In this document: one piece after another, positions 57,496 to 64,000 of the stretch
Layout: each line of letters opens with the position of its first letter
Numbering within the stretch: position 1 is the stretch's first letter
Source of the DNA: Astrocystis sublimbata
Lineage: Eukaryota > Ascomycota > Sordariomycetes > Xylariales > Xylariaceae
Assembly (NCBI GenBank): GCA_022453515.1
Contig: JAJNNY010000012.1
Location: forward strand, 682,001 to 746,000
Length of the DNA: 64,000 bases
Direction: 5' to 3'
Made by a program: the position numbers and the translations under genes
Notes under the pieces: generated by a model
What the model was told of the DNA's origin: nothing
What the model saw: the letters and a program-made list of their open reading frames with translations, nothing else
Database searches by the model: none

Positions 57496-58947
57496 TCAAG
57501 CTTTCGCATCTAACGCGCGCAGCTTCTCCCCTGTGGTCATTTCCATATACCAAAAGACCTGCATCATCACAGCGAACCGGGCCCGCGCGACATTCCAATC
57601 GTCGAAATTCCTCATTTCGTCCGATATCCGCCTCCACGGAACGTCAGTCGGGTTGTTCTCCACGAAGCGAACAACCTGGTGAGCGAACAAAGCAGCGGCG
57701 GTGTCGAGACGGACATCCTCAGATCCAAAGCTTTCATTTCTATGCTTCCGTACCAGCATCTCGCGCGAGATATTGAACAGGGGCAGCACCATCTTCAGTC
57801 TCGCCGGATGCTCTGCACACGACGACTCGCCTGCCGCGGCGCGATAGACGCAGAACGCATGCATGATGGGCCGGGAGACGAGAAAGAGAGATGTGGTATC
57901 AGTATTTTCGAGGGCCAGCCACTTGGTCAGATCCTCGAGGGTGGGCGGGGTGTCCTTTTGGAAACGATCCATTCGAAGTTCAGGGCGGTTATTACTGAAG
58001 TCGGTAAGCAAGACCTTTTCTCCAGTAGGGAGGCGGACAGGAACAGTAGGCTTTCTTGGGAGAAAGGCGACTGGAGTCACCTCGTCGTTACTATTGCCGT
58101 GGTTGGCATTGGCATTGGCATTACCCTGGGATCCTAGCCCTACATTATTGGAATGCAGCCAAAATGGGCTGTAGATCTGCTTTTGGCCTTGTGTCTTGGC
58201 GACGTCAGGTTTTCTGTCATCGTCGTTGCCATTTTCATTGCCATTGCCAGTACCATTATCATGCTCGTCGTGCTTGGGAGGCTGTGGTGGTGGTGATACT
58301 AGTGACTTACTACCGTGCCCTGGATCCCTGACATCCACCTCTCTAGGATTTTGGTTAGCCGCCTCCTTTCTTTGAAAGTGGCCTTCGAAAGCAGAGGAGA
58401 ACTCTGCAAGAGCGCCGCGGACTTTATCGATGGCAGCCTGAAGCCCGATGCGTGTTTTACCATCTTGGATATTCTCGATATCGTTCTCCATGTGTAGGGT
58501 CTCATTGCGCCATCTACAACATGTGTGAGAAAGTCCATGCAATTTTTGTCGCTCGATTTTCTGCATGACCGCATCGAGCTGGGCTTCGGGCTCGTCAGCA
58601 TTCGTACTTAGCGAGTGTCTACATGAGTAGGATAAATTAGGTAGCCGTGAGATGAAGCTCGCTCGCTGCTGATTCACCTGTTTCAAGTGAGCGGCTTGCG
58701 TCTGAGTATGTTTCAACTCGGATTCTAGTGATGATATTGCCAATCTTCGCTTGCTGTCCTCCGCCGATGTTGCCTCGTCAATTTCTTGTCGCCTATCGTA
58801 ACATTGTTGAGCAGCCTCAGCAGCCTTTTGTAACGACTTTGGTAGGTTGTGGAAATCTTTGACAAGCGCATCTTCAATCTGGTTGGATCCAAAAATATGC
58901 TCTCCGCGAGATGCGAAAGGAGAAGCACTATTAAGTGTGAAGGCCAT
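57496..58947 (-). CDS. Orphan coiled-coil protein, 483 residues
   Basis: No family is recognised. The frame opens at 59055, but a TATA-like element sits at 59073-59081, only about 20 nt before that codon. The ATG at 58947, in a strong context (CAACATGGCC), is the likelier start. Residues about 20-190 are helical with heptad-like spacing (DALVKDFHNLPKSLQKAAEA, ISSLESELKHTQTQAAHLKQ, QLDAVMQKIERQKL). The centre is Asn/Gly/Asp-rich low complexity (GNGNENGNDDD, NANANANHGNSND). The last about 170 residues form a globular region rich in Arg and Trp (RRISDEMRNFDDWNVARARF). There is no signal or membrane segment. The layout recalls cytoplasmic structural proteins, but no function is claimed. Confidence 0.7.
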   Translation of the reverse strand: MAFTLNSASPFASRGEHIFGSNQIEDALVKDFHNLPKSLQKAAEAAQQCYDRRQEIDEATSAEDSKRRLAISSLESELKHTQTQAAHLKQVNQQRASFISRLPNLSYSCRHSLSTNADEPEAQLDAVMQKIERQKLHGLSHTCCRWRNETLHMENDIENIQDGKTRIGLQAAIDKVRGALAEFSSAFEGHFQRKEAANQNPREVDVRDPGHGSKSLVSPPPQPPKHDEHDNGTGNGNENGNDDDRKPDVAKTQGQKQIYSPFWLHSNNVGLGSQGNANANANHGNSNDEVTPVAFLPRKPTVPVRLPTGEKVLLTDFSNNRPELRMDRFQKDTPPTLEDLTKWLALENTDTTSLFLVSRPIMHAFCVYRAAAGESSCAEHPARLKMVLPLFNISREMLVRKHRNESFGSEDVRLDTAAALFAHQVVRFVENNPTDVPWRRISDEMRNFDDWNVARARFAVMMQVFWYMEMTTGEKLRALDAKA

Positions 58948-59446
58948 GTTGATCGTTATCGTTGGAATTGGAGATTTGTCGGTGTTTGTTCTGTACGTAA
59001 TGTTGTGTCTAGATGCTTGGTTGAAAAGTATACTGCTTTCTATATCCGCACTCATTCGCAGAACATCGCCGACTTATATAACTTAGTGGAATTATGAATC
59101 CCATTGTCCACGATAAGGTCTTGTCGAACTGCACATGGTGTCAAAGGGTCAAATGGGTTTCCTGTTGTGCATGTCATTGTTGAATCATTGTCAACGAGGC
59201 AGCGCAAAGACCGACATGATCACGAATAATTGCTTTGTGTAGGATATCTTTGTGATGTATTAATATTCATTTCATTAAGTATGGGGGCCATACAAGCCCA
59301 ATTAGTGATATTACGACAATGATAACCATAAAGGAGGGGCCAGGCGAATAGGTCACAGAACCTCCACCTGCCGTCAGGATAGTCGTCGGTATCGCAATAG
59401 CTGTACCGGTGCTCGGGCGATTATTTTCCACATTCCGACCGCCACA
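58948..59446. other. Intergenic, with the TATA box of the coiled-coil gene
   Basis: TATATAAG on the minus strand at 59073-59081 is the likely promoter element. Past 59100 is an AT-rich spacer reaching the 3' end of the epimerase gene. Confidence 0.5.
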
Positions 59447-60717
59447 CTAAGACGTCTCTGTGGAGTTGATGGAAAAGACATAGCTGGCTTGCAGGACATA
59501 GGGGTCGCCGCCAGGCCCGAAGATCTGCTTGTCGGCACGTCCCCATTCGGGATGGTTGATGGCGTCGATCCAGTCTTCCACTTCCATCACAACGCAGCCG
59601 TACTGGGGAATGGTGCGAGGGAAATCAGCATTGTCGTTGAGGCCTTGCGTCTCCTTGAGCGTTAGGGTGCCGTTCTGGCCGTTGCACGAGTAGACCTGGA
59701 AGGCGTCCTGGTCAGTGTAGATGTCAAGTTGGATACCGGACCAGGCGGACGCGAGACGTGCTACAAAGTTGCCTTCGTCGCGCCAGTTGTACGGGTCCTC
59801 TCGGGTGACCAGCCAGCAGTTATCTGTAAAGGTTATCAGCAAAGAGAGTAGCGGTAAAGCAAGGATTCGGTCATACCGTAGCCTGTGCAGTTCAAGCCAC
59901 AGTTGCCGTTGGCCTCTGGGTCATTCAACGAGGCGCCAATTTGCTTGGGAGCACTCCAGAAATCATTGACAGATCCGGCCTTGTTGGCTAGGATGTCGCC
60001 AGTGGGGATCAAGATGTTGTCGACGCCTACGCGTTGCCCGCTGTAGGGCAAGTACAGAGTGTGGTTCAGCGCGGTCTGAGTCTCGTTGTTGGCAAAGCCG
60101 TCCAAGTTCCAGTAGGTGTGGCTGCTGAGCATGATGGGGGTCTTCTTGGTAGTAGCGAGAGCGACCATTTTGAAGTCCCAGGTGTAGCCGGTCAGAGTGT
60201 AGGTAATGTAGGAGATGACTTCGCCGGGGAAGCCCTCCTTGCCATCGGGATCGACTATGGAGAACGTGATGCTGTCGTTGGTGTGGGAAACAACCGTGAA
60301 ATTGCGGAAATCCCAGCCGTCGTGGCCACCGTGTAAGGTGTCAGCACCGTTGGGTGCCTCCTCGGTGGGGTTTTCGTTGGCATCAACGTGGTATGTTTTA
60401 CCGTCGATCTCGAAGGTGCTGTTCTGGATGCGATTCGCGTAGCGACCAGGCACACCGCCGAAATGAGGGTGTTGACCGTCAACTTCATAGTAGCTCGCGT
60501 TATCAAACCCGCCTACTATGTCTCTCTGAATGCCGTACTGGTCATTAATGAGCAGCCTGGAGATAGACGCGCCATACGGGATGAAGGCGGCGGAAAGGCC
60601 CTCACTGTAGATCCAGTACAGGCCATTCTTGTCGGGACCGTTGCTCGTAGGGTAGTCGGCAGAGGCAATGGGGAGCGAGAGAGCCCCCAATGCAAGCAGG
60701 CTGGTGTTCAAACGCAT
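59447..60717 (-). CDS. Secreted aldose 1-epimerase (mutarotase-like)
   Basis: This enzyme type interconverts alpha and beta anomers of aldoses. Exons 59877-60717 and 59447-59823 join in phase to 405 residues. A signal peptide MRLNTSLLALGALSLPIASA (1-20) shows that it is secreted, unlike the cytosolic GalM. Family motifs are IPYGASISRLLI, GGVPGRYANRI, the catalytic-histidine stretches DTLHGGHDGWDFR and SSHTYWNLDG, and a conserved acidic C-terminal block VVMEVEDWIDAINHPEWG. N-glycosylation sequons occur (NHT, NCT, NGT, NDS). A TATA box lies about 130 nt upstream. A role in using extracellular sugars is an inference; no sugar transporter is nearby. Confidence 0.93.
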
Positions 60718-60844
60718 GGTGACGATACTCTTCGAATTGGCTTGGGCAGCTGTCAGATGGGGGCCAAGGACATCAACAAGAACAACATCAAGGACACCAG
60801 ACCATGTGTAAGCGAGGGTGTTCCTGGGGATGGGATGAGACGGG

Positions 60845-60853
60845 CCTTATATA
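60845..60853 (-). promoter_or_regulatory. TATA box for the aldose 1-epimerase gene
   Basis: TATATAAGG on the minus strand lies about 130 nt before the ATG at 60717. Confidence 0.5.
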
Positions 60854-61083
60854 CGGCAAGCCACGCCAGACCCCGGCCGCTTTGTGCCGCGATGCTGTCA
60901 CCTGTTGCGGTAGACCTACGGCAGAGGCTGCGGTACTTGGCCAAAAGCAGGCTACCTAAATGATGTGGGAGGCTCGATGACAGCAGCACAAACGGTGGTG
61001 GCGCGCTCAGATCAACAAGCAAAGCATCAATCCGGGGAATTTGTTAATCTTGCATGGTCAAGGTACCTCATACGTATGCACGC

Positions 61084-61100
61084 ATGTATGTATGTATGTA
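61084..61100. repeat. (TATG)n microsatellite
   Basis: Four tetranucleotide units lie in the spacer. Confidence 0.8.
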
Positions 61101-61402
61101 CGTGCGGGCGGGCTGCTGCAAGCACGTTGCTTTCACGCCTTCGCCCGTCCCTCATAGGTCTAAGTACATTTCCCAGGGCATGTACCTGAGGAAACAACTT
61201 AACAGAGCTACTCCGCTTTCTTGGCGTGTGGGAAGGGAAAAGTTGGGGTTTGAAAAGTCGGGGTAATGGGGCGAGCGAGGTGAGCCGTGACAAACCTCGA
61301 CAAACCAGGTTTGGATGGATTGGATGCAATGTTGGAAATGAATTGGCATGCGGCTGTCCCGAATTCAGAAGGTGGTTGGTTGCTTCTTTGTTGCACGCCG
61401 CG

Positions 61403-61493
61403 ACTTAGGTAACTTAGGTACCTTAGGTACCTACCTTATTTACCTTGACGTACCTCTCTAGGTGGGTGACCTTACCTTACCTTTAGGTACCCT
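61403..61493. repeat. Dense TAGGTA / ACCTTA word cluster
   Basis: Repeated TTAGGTA, GGTACCT, ACCTTACC and TTTAGGTACC words over 90 nt make the densest such patch in the window. Confidence 0.65.
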
Positions 61494-63023
61494 TGACCGC
61501 CTCGATGGACCGCTGCTGGGCATGTCACCCACCCGAGTATATCCAACCCATGGCTTCGGATCATCCATCCTCTTCACCATACATACCTACATAACCCAGT
61601 ACAGACAGGGCTACCTTTCGATCAACAGACCAGTCACAATATTTATCTTTTGTTGCCTCGACACACCTGAGCAGAGTGAGGCGTAACGTAGCTTCCAATT
61701 CACGCCAATATTGGCCCAATTCGGTCTCTCTATCTAAATACCGAACTCGAATGTCTTAAACATATGCAGCCATCCAATCGGCCAATAACCAGTTAAGCTA
61801 GGGAGTCTGGAGTCTGGTGTTACCTCGCAAGCAAGAAAGACAATAAAGACGCAAACGTTCGGCAAAGCCCACAAACACTGCTCGTGTTCGATACTCCGTA
61901 TGAGGCCACAAGCTCCGACTTCGTCTCCCCGTCCGCGATAGGATCGGAGGCAATTCGATGTCTGCAGGCCGCTATGACGTTGCAGCACTCAACAGACAGA
62001 CAAAGCGAGAGGTACACCGTATATAATGTAGATAATGTCTTTCGCGGATGCAGATGGCGCCTCTTTGTAGCTCACGCGTCTTGATTGGTTGTAGCGCTCA
62101 ACCATGTGCGTAATGTCCGGGTCGAGGTACACGTACATATACAGAGAGGCATTTCGGTGTGTTCCCCCGCTGCTCAGGTGATTTGAGTACCTACATGAGT
62201 AGCTGACGGTAATTTAATTATACCCTTCCCCGCTCTTGAGAAGCAAGCCATCACATCATCACCCAACGTCTCAGCTGATGCGCCTTGTCCTACTGTCTAC
62301 CCGAGCACCCGAGCAGATCATCACAAAGCAAATATTATGGCTATCGGAGATCAGACGACGATCCACGAAAGTCGAGTTTGGACATCATTCATTCCCAATG
62401 CGAACCCGTGGATTGAGCATCATTCAAAGTCGCTATGATAACTTCTCGGTCAACACTTGGGGTTGGTGTGTTGTGTGTTGTGTGCATGCTGCCCAATTGT
62501 AATGAGAAACACAAATGACGGGGATTGGGATTCGACACTCAATCACTCTCAACACAATTGTTCCCATAGGACCCAATCATGTAGGAATAGAGCGTACAGT
62601 ATACGTGTATATGGGACCTGTGCTGCTCAAGATAATGACTGTAGGTATTCATTTAGGGGCCTCGCCGGATCAACTGAGTGGGTAGGTACAAACTCAGGAA
62701 CCATATACTTCTCGGATAGGTAGGGTCGTGCCTGGACCTAGTAAGGTAGAACGATACATGACAGTCTCAATAGGCTAGGACGCTGGCTTGGATTGCTTCA
62801 TAGTAACACCCCCTTTCACACACAACTTCGAACATCGTACCAAAACTGAATCGCCTCATGCGGTTGCCATGGGCGCCAGTACATATTGCAGACTGGCCCG
62901 TGATTGAGACAATGCCTTAACATATCAAAATGACTCGAATCCGCACAATTTATGACACGTTCGCTTCTATCTGTATACATAGGGCTAGCGATTGCCCATA
63001 TCCATTCACTCGCGGGTCGCCCG

Positions 63024-64000
63024 TTATACGTCGACCAAGTTCTCTTCCTCGGGCTCTCCCTGAGTATCCCGGACGCCCTTGTCGTTCTTGTCCTTGTCCT
63101 TCCCCTTTCCTTTGTTGCGCTCGGTTGAGCGATGGTAGTATTCCTGGATAACCTTGGCCGGGATACGGTTGAGCAATTCCTTGGGGTAGATGCGCAGTAG
63201 ACTCCACGCAATGTCCAAGGAATCATGAATGGACCGGGCCTCATACGCGCCCTGCGCGACAAACTGTCGTTCGAACTTCTCCAGGAACTCTAGGGACAGC
63301 TTATCCTCGGGTGACAGCGCCTCTTCACCAACGACTGCCTTCATGGCCGCAGCGTCACGGCCAATGGCATATTTAGCATAGAGCTGGTTGGATACATCAC
63401 CGTGATCCGCCCGCGTCATGCCCTCACCAATAGCCGACTTCATCAGACGCGAAAGCGAGGGTAAGACGTTGATCGGTGGGTAGATACCACGGTTGTCCAG
63501 CTGACGATCGACGAAGATTTGGCCCTCGGTAATGTAACCAGTCAAATCAGGGATGGGGTGGGTGATATCGTCGTTCGGCATGGTTAGGATAGGAATCTGG
63601 GTAATGGAACCGTTGCGCCCCTCGACACGACCGGCTCGCTCGTAAATGGTGGACAAATCCGTGTACATGTAACCGGGGTAACCACGTCGGCCAGGCACTT
63701 CTTCACGGGCGGCCGAGACTTCTCGTAGAGCATCGCAATAGGCAGATAGATCAGTAAGAATAACTAGGACGTGCTTCTCGAGCTGGTAGGCGTAGTATTC
63801 GGCAGTCGTAAGAGCCAGACGAGGGGTAATAATACGTTCGATGCTGCGGGTGGAAGTTAGCATGCGGCTGCGTCGCATGGAGAGTACGGACGACAACATA
63901 CGTAGGGTCGTTCGCAAGGTTGAGGAAGAGTGTGACACGCTCCAGACTGCCGTTCTCTTCAAAATCCCGCGTGAAGAATCGGGCGGTTTCAAGATTGACA
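63024..64000 (-). CDS. VMA2: V-type H+-ATPase subunit B, 3' part (5' end beyond window)
   Basis: Subunit B is the non-catalytic nucleotide-binding subunit of the V1 head, which drives vacuole acidification. The visible exons are 63902 to beyond 64000 and 63024-63843, joined in phase across a 58-nt intron that splits a Thr codon. Upstream reads [20 protein letters not shown]. The next exon begins [20 protein letters not shown], then [60 protein letters not shown] and the late motif [17 protein letters not shown]. All are diagnostic of Vma2 orthologues. The C-terminus carries a lineage-specific charged tail rich in Lys/Asp and ending EEENLVDV. An ATG in the intron-containing read-through is not a real start. 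Confidence 0.97.
   Translation of the reverse strand, partial: SILKPPDSSRGILKRTAVWSVSHSSSTLRTTLRMLSSVLSMRRSRMLTSTRSIERIITPRLALTTAEYYAYQLEKHVLVILTDLSAYCDALREVSAAREEVPGRRGYPGYMYTDLSTIYERAGRVEGRNGSITQIPILTMPNDDITHPIPDLTGYITEGQIFVDRQLDNRGIYPPINVLPSLSRLMKSAIGEGMTRADHGDVSNQLYAKYAIGRDAAAMKAVVGEEALSPEDKLSLEFLEKFERQFVAQGAYEARSIHDSLDIAWSLLRIYPKELLNRIPAKVIQEYYHRSTERNKGKGKDKDKNDKGVRDTQGEPEEENLVDV

Larger units (their letters stand above)
60854..63023. other. Intergenic, no gene seen
   Basis: This 2.2 kb spacer holds a TATG microsatellite (61084-61100) and a dense TAGGTA/ACCTTA cluster (61403-61493). No frame shows conserved features. Confidence 0.55.

Noticed and set aside
49921..60717. Possible secondary-metabolite cluster (secreted protein, O-methyltransferase, epimerase)
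   Set aside because: There is no polyketide, peptide or terpene synthase, no transporter or regulator, and housekeeping DPH1 lies among them.

Overview
The window is eukaryotic nuclear DNA from a filamentous ascomycete (Pezizomycotina). Genes carry few short introns (about 50-150 nt) with GTRNGT-type donors and CTAAC-like branch points. The gene set is fungal: a RAM-network SOG2 protein, a HET-C heterokaryon-incompatibility protein, Cce1/Ydc2 resolvase, Siw14-type phosphatase, AIM19, RTP1 and Ptc6. HET-C plus long intergenic spacers rich in TAGGTA/ACCTACC words suggest Sordariomycetes, probably Hypocreales; that placement is an inference. No CRISPR array, prophage, rRNA or convincing tRNA was seen. 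Exon joins were worked out by hand from splice signals and reading phase.

Left part (1-19 kb): the 5' portion of a RecQ helicase (minus, runs off the left edge); SOG2 (plus); glutathione reductase with two in-frame starts (minus); mitochondrial Holliday-junction resolvase (plus); an alpha/beta hydrolase (plus); a Kre9/Knh1-like single-pass membrane protein (minus); a small orphan (minus); and HET-C in four exons (minus).

Middle part (19-44 kb): an orphan 242-residue protein; a D-amino-acid oxidase with a possible peroxisomal tail; a Siw14-like phosphatase with a hydrophobic C-terminal segment; AIM19; an Hlj1/DNAJB12-type ER J-protein; a Ptc6-like mitochondrial PP2C; the RTP1/TANGO6 homologue; and a four-exon GNAT acetyltransferase with a 36-nt microexon.

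Right part (44-64 kb): a weakly supported reading frame at 45 kb, then two gene-poor stretches (45.7-49.9 and 50.7-53.6 kb) that isolate one gene for a small secreted hydrophobic protein. These are followed by DPH1, a family-3 O-methyltransferase, a coiled-coil orphan, a secreted aldose 1-epimerase and the 3' portion of V-ATPase subunit B.

The genes are mostly independent housekeeping loci, not a pathway cluster. Mitochondrial or redox functions (GLR1, CCE1, AIM19, PTC6) recur but are not co-transcribed. I found no clear new multi-gene system. The best leads are the secreted protein alone in a gene desert, the HET-C locus, the orphans and the membrane-tailed phosphatase.
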